Assembly: GCA_023437305.1 (NCBI GenBank)
Contig: JAEZGN010000025.1
Coordinates: forward strand, 1-45,202
DNA: 45,202 nt
Direction: 5' to 3'
Source of the DNA: Bacteroidota bacterium
GTDB taxonomy: Bacteria; Bacteroidota; Bacteroidia; Bacteroidales; Dysgonomonadaceae
Numbering within the stretch: the first letter of the stretch is position 1; each line of letters opens with the position of its first letter. The notes under the pieces were generated by a model that worked only from the letters and a program-made list of their open reading frames with translations, was not told the origin of the DNA and ran no database searches. This document shows positions 28,434 to 37,351 of the stretch, piece after piece. The position numbers and the translations under genes are program-made.

Positions 28434-28664
28434 TTGAAAGCTCTTTTAAAGATAAGGTCATTATTTATGGCTTTTTTAATCATCTTGTACATATCATTTA
28501 ATGGGGTATTATCAGAAGATAGACATATCCCTGCAATTGTGACTACAATAATGGCATTGCCTTATTCTATATATGGTGTTAAGAAAAGATATAGATATAC
28601 TGATAAAACTTTGATTGGGTTTCTCCATGATGGAACAAATGAATTACTCATAAAAACTAACTGA
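28434..28664 (+). CDS. Possible small membrane protein or fragment (76 aa)
   Basis: An open frame with a hydrophobic N-terminal helix (SLFMAFLIILYISF) and a charged end. The only start is a TTG without a good ribosome-binding site, and it is surrounded by decayed genes, so it may be a fragment of a lost protein. No family is recognised. Confidence 0.25.
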   Translation: MKALLKIRSLFMAFLIILYISFNGVLSEDRHIPAIVTTIMALPYSIYGVKKRYRYTDKTLIGFLHDGTNELLIKTN

Positions 28665-28667
28665 GGA

Positions 28668-29003
28668 TATATTTTGAGAAATGCATTCGTGAAAATGCTT
28701 TTATTGGTGTCATCATAGAAGGAAATAGCGAAATAGTTTTAGTCAGATTTCTTATTATTCCAGAGAAACCAGCAAGTCCTAAGTTTATAATAGGATGCGC
28801 AAGAACTATATTGAATATTTTAATTTATTTTAAGTTTTGTAGAAAAGGTATGTGACAAGGGTTGTTCAACAAATAATAGAAGAAACCGAACAAATAAATA
28901 TTTCTCAACTATTGATCTATTTGCCACAGAAGATGGTTTAGAGTTATACCGAAAACAAGAATTTAAAGAATTAGGAAAACTGATGCCAATAAGTGTTAAA
29001 TGA
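28668..29003 (+). pseudogene. Decayed GNAT-type acetyltransferase
   Basis: Broken frames give FEKCIRENAFIGVIIEGNSEIV at the front and YFSTIDLFATEDGLELYRKQ then EFKELGKLMPIS at the end. The ending with LFATEDGLELY is the last beta strand and helix of GNAT acetyltransferases. Stops and shifts in the middle show it is dead. It is another relic in the mobile-DNA region. Confidence 0.55.
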
Positions 29004-29087
29004 TACCACATCTAAAATTCTTATCGTTAGAGTTTGATAGCTGATTGACTTTTGTATAGCTTTACTTGGATATTAATTACTTTGATC

Positions 29088-30500
29088 ATGGAAAAATTGT
29101 TTTACCTCAAACTATCACAGCAAGAAGCAAATAAACGTATTTGGAATTCTCTTGTTGAGAAATACAAGCTATGCAAACAAAAACATGAAGCTTTAGGTTA
29201 TTTCTATATTGCTATTGCATGTATATCATTTGGAGCGATTGTTATTATAAGCTTTGTTTCTCGTATTAGTCTGTCCTTTAAAGATATTCGCTTCACACCT
29301 CATTATATGCAGACTGTTATAGCATATAACAATATGTCTGTCGAACAAGCCAATGAATATCTTATCTTTCAACAACAAGAATATAAGAAAAGTCTGTCTT
29401 ATGGTAATTTCTCAACACAACAAAGAGATAGTATAGATACAACTTTTGAACTATTATTTAAAGAATACAAGTTGTCTGATCCTGAAGATAAAAAACATCA
29501 AGAGATTATAACGAGTATATCAGATGTTAAAAACATATCGCTAGAAAGCAATAAAGGAATATTAGAACTCAATTCAAATGTAGATTCTCTCTCTTCGTGT
29601 GTCGCTAGCCAAAATAATAGCATTGCCGAGGCGAAGCAATCCATTGAGGGAAGTGGAGCTATTATCCAAGCATCTATTTCTGATTTATCTACTTTGGTTG
29701 CAGAAAATAAAGAAAATATAACATCACAAATACAGAATCAAAATAATCTATTTAGAGAAGAACTATCCAAAACAAATGATAAGATATTAGAATCAGCAGA
29801 TGTTTTATCAGAGCAAAATAATATTATAAAAACCGATATTACTATTATCAGTCAATCTGTTGATAATATTCATTCTACGATAGCAAACTTCACAAATAAT
29901 ATAAATGAATTATCTTCACAAGTGATAGAAAACGAATCTAATACACAAAAGTTGCTAAGTAATATAGATAGTAATGTAGAAGGTCTAAAATCTACAATTG
30001 AGCCAGTTGCGCTATATACTGAGCAAAAGCAGAAGAAGGAGAAGCTAGAAGAAGAACATATTAATGAACTAAGAAAGAGTCAAGAAAAGCGTAAGACAAC
30101 AGCCTATAACAGAGAGAAAGGAAAAAAATTAACCTCTTTTGAGTCAGCCCTAACAGATAAACAAATAGCTATCTTAGTAGATTATTGTAATAAAATTGAG
30201 ATTTTTGAACGGGATATTGAGTTCCAAGAAATGAAAGACATATTATTATGTACTCATCAGAAGCCTCTGAAGTTGAATAACAATAGATATTTATCCGCAT
30301 TCTTTTCACGATTATATGACGAAAAACTAATCTGTAAGACTTGGAAAAGTGTAGCAAGCAGATATAATTGTTTTGTTTCAGCTAAGGGTAAAGAGCTAAC
30401 AGTGAACGATCTTTATATGGCTAATCAAACTTCTGTATTTATGGAACATCGAAAATCAGATCTAATTGATGAGTGCATTGAAAAGATTAGCAACAACTAA
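29088..30500 (+). CDS. Unknown membrane-anchored coiled-coil protein with C-terminal domain
   Basis: A 470-residue protein. One membrane helix (about 37-60; YFYIAIACISFGAIVIISFV) is followed by a long helical region (about 100-340) with spaced Ser/Asn-rich heptads and repeated phrases such as NSNVDSLSS, QSVDNIHSTIANF and NIDSNVEGLKS. A short charged KR/E linker leads to a compact C-terminal domain (about 355-440; LTDKQIAILVDYCNKI, KPLKLNNNRYLSAFFSRLYDEKLICKTW) that may be winged-helix-like. The frame also opens at a TTG 12 codons upstream, but ATG 29088 is preferred. No known family is recognised. It stands among relics and an IS, so it may be cargo of the mobile region. Confidence 0.65.
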   Translation: MEKLFYLKLSQQEANKRIWNSLVEKYKLCKQKHEALGYFYIAIACISFGAIVIISFVSRISLSFKDIRFTPHYMQTVIAYNNMSVEQANEYLIFQQQEYKKSLSYGNFSTQQRDSIDTTFELLFKEYKLSDPEDKKHQEIITSISDVKNISLESNKGILELNSNVDSLSSCVASQNNSIAEAKQSIEGSGAIIQASISDLSTLVAENKENITSQIQNQNNLFREELSKTNDKILESADVLSEQNNIIKTDITIISQSVDNIHSTIANFTNNINELSSQVIENESNTQKLLSNIDSNVEGLKSTIEPVALYTEQKQKKEKLEEEHINELRKSQEKRKTTAYNREKGKKLTSFESALTDKQIAILVDYCNKIEIFERDIEFQEMKDILLCTHQKPLKLNNNRYLSAFFSRLYDEKLICKTWKSVASRYNCFVSAKGKELTVNDLYMANQTSVFMEHRKSDLIDECIEKISNN

Positions 30501-30508
30501 CTAAAGTC

Positions 30509-30708
30509 TCAGTCAAATAATTTTTTTATAGGCTGGAATATCGTGGGTGGAGCATTTCTTTTCATCTCAATATCTTCAAAGATTCTTTTTAATCGAATCG
30601 CTTCGAGATAATCACTGATACGAGAATATTTATCAAGTTTTCTATTCTTAATTTGCATATAAAATTTACCTAACATAACAAGACCAATATAGCTACCATG
30701 ATAAAAAA
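30509..30708 (-). pseudogene. 3' part of a gene cut by the IS256 element
   Basis: The minus strand carries about 60 codons ending KRNAPPTIFQPIKKLFD before a TGA. The frame reads back into the IS end at 30709. Downstream of the IS (beyond 32121) the minus strand continues with a decayed membrane-protein-like sequence, so this is the tail of the interrupted gene. No family is recognised. Confidence 0.5.
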
Positions 30709-30801
30709 GACAGTGTCCAAGATATTGTGTAAATGAAAAACTACAGGTTGAAAGACTTGTAGTTTTTTCATTTATGTATAATTTTATCAAAAGTCAATCT
30801 T

Positions 30802-32007
30802 ATGGACATACCGAAAGATTTTTTAAGCAAGGAATTTCTGAGTCAGTTTAAAACACAGGATGATGTCGAAGCCTTTATGAGTGAGCTTCATGTCAAAGTT
30901 TATGAGCAGATGCTTCAAGGAGAGATGGATTCTCATCTTGGTTATGAAAAAGGCTCCAAAGAAGGAATCAATACAGGTAATTCCCGCAATGGGAGCTATC
31001 CCAAGAAGATTCAAGGCAAACATGGCGAATCGGTCATAGAAGTACCTCGTGACCGCCAAGGAGAATCTGAACCCTTAGTTGTTCCCAAACACCAAAGCCG
31101 AGGATTATCGATCGAACGATTAGTCATGTCCTTGTATGCCAAAGGGATGAGCGTATCGGATATTGAATCTGAGATGCATGAGATTTACAGAGTGAACCTT
31201 TCAACTTCTGCTATCTCACATATCACTAATAAAGTCAGTCAGCAAGCCATCGAGTGGCAGAACCGTCCGTTAGATAATCTGTATCTGATTGTTTGGATGG
31301 ACGGTATTGTCTTCAAAGTCAGAGATAGCGGAAAGGTTATCAACAAAACTGTTTATCTGTGCGTTGGGCTTAATAAAGATGGTTTTAAAGAAGTGTTAGG
31401 AATGTGGGTAGGCAAAACAGAGTCCGCTTCGTTTTGGATGGGCGTTTTGACCGATTTAAAAGCACGTGGAGTCAATGAAATACTGATAACCGTAACAGAT
31501 AATCTGAGTGGTTTTACAGATACGATAAGGACTGTTTTCCCCGAATCGACCACTCAGATATGTGTTGTTCATCAAATCCGTAACTCCTGTCGCTATGTTG
31601 TTTGGAAAGAAAAGAAAGAGTTTACATCAGACATGAAACTCATTTACAATGCGCCAACTAAAGAATCGGCAAGTCAGGAATTAGCTAATTTCGAACAAAA
31701 ATGGGGCTCAAAATATCCCTATGCTATCCGTTCATGGAAAGCCAATTGGGATGAGTTAACCTCGTTCTTTGATTTTCCATTAGAAATCCGAAAGATTATC
31801 TATACCACCAATCTGATTGAAAATCTGAACGGTAAAATAAGGAAATACACTAAAAACAAACTCTCATTCCCCAACGATGATGCTTTGAAAAAGTCTGTAT
31901 ATCTGTCTATTGCTGAGATTGAGAAGAAGTGGACGATGCCTATACATAATTGGGGGCTGATATTCAATCAATTTTTGGTTATCTTTGGCGAAAGAGTGAA
32001 CCTATAA
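30802..32007 (+). CDS. IS256-family transposase
   Basis: A 401-residue DDE transposase of the mutator/IS256 type. N-terminal helical DNA-binding region (1-100) with the YEKGSKEGINTGNSRNG block, then the catalytic core: Asp167 (VWMDGIVFKV), Asp233 (VTDNLSGF), the C-x2-H motif (CVVHQIRNS) and Glu340 (YTTNLIENLNGKIRK). All catalytic residues are present, so the element is probably active. It starts with ATG about 95 bases inside the left end. Confidence 0.96.
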   Translation: MDIPKDFLSKEFLSQFKTQDDVEAFMSELHVKVYEQMLQGEMDSHLGYEKGSKEGINTGNSRNGSYPKKIQGKHGESVIEVPRDRQGESEPLVVPKHQSRGLSIERLVMSLYAKGMSVSDIESEMHEIYRVNLSTSAISHITNKVSQQAIEWQNRPLDNLYLIVWMDGIVFKVRDSGKVINKTVYLCVGLNKDGFKEVLGMWVGKTESASFWMGVLTDLKARGVNEILITVTDNLSGFTDTIRTVFPESTTQICVVHQIRNSCRYVVWKEKKEFTSDMKLIYNAPTKESASQELANFEQKWGSKYPYAIRSWKANWDELTSFFDFPLEIRKIIYTTNLIENLNGKIRKYTKNKLSFPNDDALKKSVYLSIAEIEKKWTMPIHNWGLIFNQFLVIFGERVNL

Positions 32008-32017
32008 AAGAAAAACT

Positions 32018-32058
32018 CTTTCAAACTCCCCCATTTTTTTGGGGGGGAGATTTGAAAG
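32018..32058 (+). terminator. Hairpin behind the IS256 transposase
   Basis: CTTTCAAACTCCCCC pairs with GGGGGAG-A-TTTGAAAG across a T-rich loop: a 15-base-pair stem with one bulge, 11 bases after the transposase stop and inside the element. Probably the transposase terminator. Confidence 0.65.
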
Positions 32059-32120
32059 AATTTATATGATAATAAATCAACCTTGTAGTTGACCGTTTAC
32101 ACAATATCTTGGACAGTCCC

Positions 32121-32660
32121 ATAAAAAAAGCAACAAGACGAGTAACAGTAATCCCTCTTTAACATTTATGTTTCTTATATCGAATGTGTTTACAAAATTT
32201 ACTCCTTGAATATCCGACCAGTCATAATTAAAGGTTCAACATATTTTTCCCTTATCATTCTTCTAAAAATATTGATATAGCTATCTATCAGCCTAATATC
32301 TCCATAACAGCTGAAGAGCAAATTCGTTGTTAATAATTTATTTTCAAACTTATCTGAGAATATCTGTTGATATCTTAGTTGTGCAATAGTTTGAAAATTC
32401 CTCCAAACCGGTTTTCTAACCCTATATTATAATAACGATATAGTTTATTATTCTCTTTTTGTATAAAAACTACAAATAGGAAATTATCAAGATATTTATA
32501 ACTCCAATTAATAACGAAAAAGTATTTGAGCTTATACTTTTATTCTAAGTCAGATAAATTAGCACAATTATAGATGCAATGTTTACTACAGAAGTGATCC
32601 ATGCCAATACATATTTCTTTTTTAATTTAAATGAGTTCCTTCTTCTTTTATCTCATCATA
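32121..32660 (-). pseudogene. 5' part of the gene interrupted by IS256, decayed
   Basis: The minus strand gives hydrophobic pieces (VLAWITSVVNIASIIVLIYL, SLLIGVINILIISYL) and later QLRYQQIFSDKFENKLLTTN and REKYVEPLIMTGRIFKE in different frames, with stops between. It joins, after removal of the IS and one ATAAAAAA copy, to the tail at 30509-30708. It looks like a membrane protein already decaying before or after the insertion. No family is recognised. Confidence 0.4.
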
Positions 32661-32878
32661 GATATGTACAGTGGTTTGTGTGATAGTTATAAAATCAGTT
32701 TTGTTCTTCATTGTTATCACTTTAAAAAAGCTAAAGATAATATAAATGAGAAAACATTAGATAATAATCAATTTCTTGGAATACAATCTCTACCTATCCT
32801 TCTTTCCCGAATTTTGTCTTTGTAATTACAATCACGGACGTTGTAACGCCTTTTATTTAATTCTTTAATTTTTAAAAC
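32661..32878. other. Left edge of the mobilizable island
   Basis: No gene supported. A 64-codon frame here is AT-rich and has no family signs. The last 60 bases are the leader of the HTH gene, with a near match to the -7 element (TGTCTTTG). Confidence 0.3.
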
Positions 32879-33166
32879 ATGAATGCAAATATCGAGGAGA
32901 AATTAGTATCAATCGAAAGGCTTCTATTGGGACAGAAGAATGTACTAACCTTTGATGAAGGATGTGAGTTTACAGGTTTGTCCAAAACCTATATGTACAA
33001 GCTCACCCATCAGAACCGGATACCGTTCTTTAAACCGCATGGCAAAAACATCTATTTCAGCCGGGAAGAACTGGAAAAGTGGTTGATGCAGAATCCCGTC
33101 AAGACCAAAGATCAGATTGATAGGGAAACCACCGACTATGTAATGACCCGCCACCACAGGCGATAG
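32879..33166 (+). CDS. Helix-turn-helix (excisionase/MerR-like) protein
   Basis: A 95-residue protein. A helical N-terminus (EEKLVSIERLLLG) is followed by an HTH_17-type winged helix (about 22-65): LTFDEGCEFTGLSKTYMYKLTHQNRIPFFKP, then KNIYFSREELEKWL. These small proteins act as excisionases or regulators in Bacteroidales mobilizable elements. It is the first gene of a tightly packed plus-strand series, with the next ATG 3 bases after its stop. A paralogue occurs at 41627. Confidence 0.8.
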   Translation: MNANIEEKLVSIERLLLGQKNVLTFDEGCEFTGLSKTYMYKLTHQNRIPFFKPHGKNIYFSREELEKWLMQNPVKTKDQIDRETTDYVMTRHHRR

Positions 33167-33168
33167 CC

Positions 33169-33612
33169 ATGCAGTATCTTGACTTGATCAATAACTTTTG
33201 GCGCATCGATGAGCAGAAAGGATTCAACGGAAATGAAACACGCCTGTATTTCTTTCTGCTTCATCTGGCCAATCGTTCCTTCTGGAATATAGAATGGCTC
33301 GAATATGGGGACGAAAAAGCAAAAGCCATGCTGGGTATATCTTCTGTTGTTCTGCGAACAGCCCGGGAGAAACTTAAAGAGGCTTTGCTTATCGATTTCA
33401 TTACGGGAGGTAGAGGATACAGGGTAAAGACTAGGTATAAGATTTTAACACCTAACCTGCAATCTAACCTGATACCTAACCCCGAACCATTATATAATAA
33501 GACTAAGACAAAAAATAAGATTAATCAATCTGATAATTTTTATAATGAAAAAAATGGAAGAAAATATTCCCAAAGGGAATTCATTACCTCAGGGAGTGAT
33601 TTCGATGAATAA
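33169..33612 (+). CDS. Replication-initiator-like winged-helix protein
   Basis: A 147-residue protein. The first 90 residues (INNFWRIDEQKGFNGNETRLYFFLLHLANRS, then KAMLGISSVVLRTAREKLKEALLIDFITGGRGYRVKTRYKI) form a winged-helix like those of RepA/DnaD-type initiators in Bacteroidales elements. The tail is polar, low-complexity and Asn/Lys-rich. It overlaps the ATPase gene at ATGAATAA, so the pair is translationally coupled, like an initiator with a helicase loader. Function is inferred. Confidence 0.6.
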   Translation: MQYLDLINNFWRIDEQKGFNGNETRLYFFLLHLANRSFWNIEWLEYGDEKAKAMLGISSVVLRTAREKLKEALLIDFITGGRGYRVKTRYKILTPNLQSNLIPNPEPLYNKTKTKNKINQSDNFYNEKNGRKYSQREFITSGSDFDE

Positions 33613-34282
33613 ACTCGATATCTGTCTTGAGTCACTGAAAATGCGTTTTTCGAGTGAAAGAAAAGACAACGAGAACATACGCTTCATATTCCCATTTGAA
33701 TATGATGAGTATGTATTGCTTCTTACACAGAGTGCAAATACTATTCTTGAGAAACGAAGGGAAAAGACCTTCTTTGTTATTGATTCTTTAAATGAATCCA
33801 TTATCGAGCAACTTTATTTCTATCTGAGGTTGGATGACCGTTTTTCAGGCGATTTAAGAAAAGGTATTATGTTGATGGGCAAGTATGGCTGTGGAAAAAC
33901 AATTATCATGCAAGCGATAACTGAAATGTATAATACGGTTATTCACTCTTTGCATATCCAACGCCCCTTGCTTAAATTCTTTAGATCTTCCGATTTGCAG
34001 AGTATCCTTAAAGTAAAGCCAATCGGTGCTTTTTCAAAAATGCCGCTGATCATTGATGAATTCGGACGGGAACCAAAGCAAGTGATGGATTTCGGAAATC
34101 TTAGGAGTCCAATGATTGAGTTACTCTGTGAACGTTATGATAATGGAGCTTGGACGAATGGTACAAGTAACTTCACTCTTGATACGTTGTGCTCCGAAAA
34201 TCAATACGGAAAGATGACCGGAGACAGATTAAAATCCATGTTCAATTTTATCGAACTCAAAGGTGACAGCAGGAGAGAATAG
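33605..34282 (+). CDS. DnaC-like AAA+ ATPase
   Basis: A 225-residue P-loop ATPase. Walker A is GKYGCGKT (92-99) and Walker B is PLIIDEFG (147-154), with the usual DnaC/IstB spacing and a late KMTGDRLKSMFNFIEL block. An ATG 20 codons upstream (33545) is in frame but lies deep in the preceding gene; 33605 has an AGGGAG ribosome-binding site and overlaps the preceding stop, so it is chosen. It likely loads a replicative helicase for the element's replication. Confidence 0.75.
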   Translation: MNKLDICLESLKMRFSSERKDNENIRFIFPFEYDEYVLLLTQSANTILEKRREKTFFVIDSLNESIIEQLYFYLRLDDRFSGDLRKGIMLMGKYGCGKTIIMQAITEMYNTVIHSLHIQRPLLKFFRSSDLQSILKVKPIGAFSKMPLIIDEFGREPKQVMDFGNLRSPMIELLCERYDNGAWTNGTSNFTLDTLCSENQYGKMTGDRLKSMFNFIELKGDSRRE

Positions 34283-34462
34283 ATCGTGGTTAATCTGATT
34301 ATTAACTAATTTATTAATCGACGAAGCGGATAGTCGGATGATATAGGAACACTTTATAGTCTAACATTGCAAGATGTTAGTTTGTCTATACAAACTGTTG
34401 TTTCCCGCTTCCGCTATCCACTATCGTTAAATGATTCTATTATGACTAAGTTAAAGATTTAA
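34283..34462. other. Hairpin-rich region upstream of mob genes, candidate oriT
   Basis: Two neat stem-loops stand side by side: CTAACAT-TGCAAG-ATGTTAG (34361-34380) and GTTTGT-CTAT-ACAAAC (34380-34395). A weaker inverted pair (GCGGATAG and CGCTATCC) surrounds them. The region lies directly before mobC and the relaxase gene, where oriT is expected. The nick site is not identifiable by eye. Confidence 0.45.
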
Positions 34463-34768
34463 ATGATGAATAAAACGAAAATAATAATTCTGAGATGCTC
34501 TTTTGCAGAGAAGAAGATCATCTCGCAGCTTGCTAAAAAATGTGGGCTTAACTTGTCGGAATATTGCCGGAGGCAGGCAATGCATGGAGAAGTAAATGCT
34601 ATACCCGAATTATCGAAAGATGAGATTGATTATTTCCATCTATTGAAAATGTACTGTACAAATTTTAATCGGATAGCGAACCTTATTCGAGACAAAGACC
34701 CTCTGTTGGTAGATGAGATAAAACAGCTTGTCGGTAAGTTGACTATGTTGCAGCAACAGATAATATAA
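34463..34768 (+). CDS. mobC: MobC-like relaxosome protein
   Basis: A 101-residue protein with the MobC pattern: an N-terminal ribbon-helix-helix-like segment (IIILRCSFAEKKIISQLAKKCGLNLSEYCRRQAM) and the C-terminal YCTNFNRIANLIRD block (N-x-I-A-N) typical of the family. MobC opens DNA at oriT and helps the relaxase, whose gene begins 23 bases later. Intact. Confidence 0.85.
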   Translation: MMNKTKIIILRCSFAEKKIISQLAKKCGLNLSEYCRRQAMHGEVNAIPELSKDEIDYFHLLKMYCTNFNRIANLIRDKDPLLVDEIKQLVGKLTMLQQQII

Positions 34769-34791
34769 TCAAAAAGAAAGGAGTGTAAATT

Positions 34792-35750
34792 ATGGTTGGA
34801 AAAGCTAAAGCAATCGCACATGGAGCCAGAGCCATCGAATATGCTATGCGGGAATCCAAGAAAGGGTATCTGGTGATGTCGCATTTGGTACAGAGTGAAA
34901 CACCTGATGCTATTTATAAAGAATTCTTGCAGGCTCGGAAGTATAATACCCGTTGTAAAATAAATTTATCCGTATCGAGATAGGTATAGCTCCTGATGAT
35001 GAAAAGAAACTGGAGCATAAAGATCTTGTAAACATCTGCTCTGAGTTCAGTAAGAGATTCGGATTCAAAAATCATCAATGGATAGCCTGTACGCACCGGG
35101 GGGATACAGATAATTTTCATATGCATATGATTGTAAATCGTATTGGCATAGACCACTCGGTGTTTGATACCGCTTTTATCAGTAAACTTGCCGGAAAGAT
35201 AGCCGAAGAGATCAGTCGGGATATGGGTTTGACTATCGCCAATGAAGTAAAAAGGCAAAGTAAATATCGCCTGGAGGTTACTTCATTTGAGCGAATGCTC
35301 GTAAGGGCTAAGATAGAGAAGGTTGCCAATGATGTTTTGTCAAAGAAACCCAAATCCTTAAGAGAATTTTCTGAGCTGATGAAAATACAAGGTGTTGAAG
35401 TAAAAGAAGCTGTTAATAAGAAAGGTAACACTTACGGACTTAGATTCTCTACAGATGGGCAGACATTCAAAGTTTCCCAAATCGGTAAAGAGTTCGGGTA
35501 TCGAACATTAACGAATACTTTCTCTGAAGATAACAGGCAGAATAATTTAAGTCAATTACAATCTCACAATCAGGAGCAGAAACATTCTCAGGATAAAGGA
35601 GCATCTATTATTGGAGAGATAGTATCCGGGTTAGGTTCTATGATTACTCCTATCAATCATTCCCCAGATGATCAGGGGTTAACGGTTGCAGAGGAAGAAG
35701 AAAGAAGGCGTAAACGTAAAAAGAAACGTACATATGGCAGACAACAATAA
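34792..35750 (+). pseudogene. Relaxase (MobA/MobP type) with a frameshift
   Basis: The first frame (34792-34983) begins MVGKAKAIAHGARAIEYAM and ends early after YNTRCKINLSVSR. The next frame picks up the same protein (IRIEIGIAPDDEKKLEHKDL) and carries the relaxase metal motif CTHRGDTDNFHMHMIVNRI, then a long basic tail to 35750. One inserted or lost base in the AT-rich stretch 34955-34980 explains the break. No strong slippery heptamer is visible, so a mutation or read error is more likely than programmed shifting. If real, the island cannot nick its own oriT. Confidence 0.8.
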
Positions 35751-36171
35751 TCCACGTACACAGTCAGTCAGGGATGCGATGGTGGCTGAAATAGTGGTAA
35801 GGGAACTATCAAAGTTCACTGAATCGCATGAGTTGATAATGGAGAGTACGCAGAAGATACTCAGTCGGTACAATGATATTGGTATACTTATCGAACAAAT
35901 GGATAAGCGGGATAATATTATTGCCCAATGCATAAAAAATATGCAGCTTTCGACAGATGAATACGTCAGACTTACGGAACTATCCATGAAAATAGCTGAT
36001 GAGTTGAAAGAGATTGACGAAGAAGGCATTGGTATTGAGCCTGATTCATTGAATAAGGTTATAAAAGCTGTTCAAGAGGCAAACAAGCCTATACGGGAGC
36101 ATATCCGATGGTTGACGTATGGTGTAGTTACGGCATTTGGGATGTTGTTATTAATTGGATTGTTACTATAA
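35734..36171 (+). CDS. Mobilization-associated membrane protein
   Basis: A 145-residue protein from ATG 35734, overlapping the relaxase end by 17 bases. The body is helical and charged (about 20-110, probable coiled coil), and the last 25 residues form a membrane helix (WLTYGVVTAFGMLLLIGLLL). An upstream in-frame ATG at 35686 is less likely because it lies inside the basic relaxase tail. Similar small proteins close the mob operon in Bacteroidales mobilizable elements; their role is not established. Confidence 0.6.
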   Translation: MADNNNPRTQSVRDAMVAEIVVRELSKFTESHELIMESTQKILSRYNDIGILIEQMDKRDNIIAQCIKNMQLSTDEYVRLTELSMKIADELKEIDEEGIGIEPDSLNKVIKAVQEANKPIREHIRWLTYGVVTAFGMLLLIGLLL

Positions 36172-36177
36172 GATTAG

Positions 36178-36211
36178 ATTTACCCCTGAGGGATATTCCT
36201 CAGGGGTAAAT
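36178..36211 (+). terminator. Strong hairpin between the mob and CBASS operons
   Basis: ATTTACCCCTGAGG and its reverse complement CCTCAGGGGTAAAT form a 14-base-pair stem with the 6-base loop GATATT, starting 6 bases after the mob-operon stop. It should insulate the CBASS genes from mob transcription. Confidence 0.75.
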
Positions 36212-36292
36212 TATTTGTTGAGAAGTTATTGATTATCAGAAAGCAAGATTATGATAAATTTGTTAATTTTGATAACAAAGAAAATATATTAT

Positions 36293-37351
36293 ATGAAAGA
36301 TTACGGTCAACGAATTACCAATTCCCTCTGGCGACAAAATCCAGAAAGAGATACTATAATGGAGACTAGAGCTCTAAGTGAAACATTGTCTGATTCTTAT
36401 GATATTCAGAAGTATATCAAAGTTGCAATGAATGAGGTCGATGAAAAATATACTGCTCGGACTATTGAAACAGGAGAAAGGGTGAAAAGTCATCTCCAAA
36501 AAGGATTACAGAATATTGATTATAGATATCAGGGCTCTGTTATGACAAGAACTCACATTAAAGGCTATAGCGATATTGATTTATTAACGATCTGCAATAA
36601 ATTCTACACATGGGATAGTTATAATGCAAATAGAATTTTAGAATCATATACAGAACGTCAGAAATATTACCAATCACAAATAGAAAAATTGGAGTATGAG
36701 AAGAATTTAAGTTTATATACTGGAAATTCATATGAGGATCTTAGGGGGATAAGATTAAATAGTGAAAATATTTTACAAAGAACATATGATAAATGTGACA
36801 TAAGCCATCCCAAAGCGATTAAGATAAGGAATCAAGATCTGCATAGAGATGTTGATATTGTAACAGCATCTTGGTATGATGACGTGCGCTCTATAACTCA
36901 AGGTAAAGGAGACTATAGAGGAATTCAAATCTACAATAAAGATAATGGCTACTGCGAAAGTTCTGACTATCCTTTCCTTAGTATTAAAAGGATTAATGAT
37001 AGAGGGGGAGCGACACATGGACGAATAAAGAAAATGATTCGCTTTTTGAAGACCCTAAAAGCTGACTCTAGCACGGAAATTAGACTTAGCAGTTTTGATA
37101 TAAATGCAATTTGTTATAATATCGAAACAACAAAATATCAGAATGCAACATATTTAGAGTTGGTTATAGTACTATATTTAGAGTTTGATAAAATAAACAA
37201 TGATATTAATTATGCAAATCAGATAGTTTCAGTTGATGGCAAAGAATATATCTTTAATGGAAACCCTGATAAATACTCCGAATTTAAAAAGTTATATATA
37301 GAGTTAATAGAAATAGTGAAAGATTTACACACTTATAAACTAATAGGATGA
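36293..37351 (+). CDS. cdnE: CBASS CD-NTase (cGAS/DncV-like nucleotidyltransferase)
   Basis: A 352-residue nucleotidyltransferase. The DNA polymerase beta-like active site is intact: GS at 81-82 (YRYQGSVMTRTHI), Asp94 and Asp96 (YSDIDLL) and the third Asp in HRDVDIVTA (Asp188). The C-terminal half (FLSIKRINDRGGATHGRIKKMIRFLKTLK) has the helical sensor region of CD-NTases. On phage infection such enzymes make a cyclic nucleotide that switches on an effector. The effector overlaps it by ATGA and is a TIR-STING, and CD-NTases paired with STING are clade E and have been shown to make c-di-GMP. ATG 36251, 14 codons upstream, is an alternative start. The clade and product are inferred from the partner. 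Confidence 0.88.
   Translation: MKDYGQRITNSLWRQNPERDTIMETRALSETLSDSYDIQKYIKVAMNEVDEKYTARTIETGERVKSHLQKGLQNIDYRYQGSVMTRTHIKGYSDIDLLTICNKFYTWDSYNANRILESYTERQKYYQSQIEKLEYEKNLSLYTGNSYEDLRGIRLNSENILQRTYDKCDISHPKAIKIRNQDLHRDVDIVTASWYDDVRSITQGKGDYRGIQIYNKDNGYCESSDYPFLSIKRINDRGGATHGRIKKMIRFLKTLKADSSTEIRLSSFDINAICYNIETTKYQNATYLELVIVLYLEFDKINNDINYANQIVSVDGKEYIFNGNPDKYSEFKKLYIELIEIVKDLHTYKLIG

Larger units (their letters stand above)
30709..32120 (+). mobile_element. IS256-family insertion sequence, complete
   Basis: A 1412-base element. The ends share TGTCCAAGATATTGTGTAAA as inverted repeats (30714-30733 and the complement at 32096-32115); including outer bases, 22 of 25 match. It is flanked by the 8-base direct repeat ATAAAAAA (30701-30708 and 32121-32128), the target duplication expected of IS256. 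It carries one intact transposase gene and a hairpin after it. The good ends and duplication suggest a recent insertion. Confidence 0.9.

Noticed and set aside
30509..30790. A 93-codon minus-strand frame as a complete gene
   Set aside because: Its first third lies within the IS256 left end, so its start is artificial; the rest is the tail of the interrupted gene.
32631..32825. 64-codon plus-strand frame before the HTH gene
   Set aside because: AT-rich chance frame without start signal, opposite the decayed gene interrupted by the IS.
34955..34985. Programmed frameshift in the relaxase
   Set aside because: No slippery heptamer or following structure of note is visible; mutation or read error is simpler.
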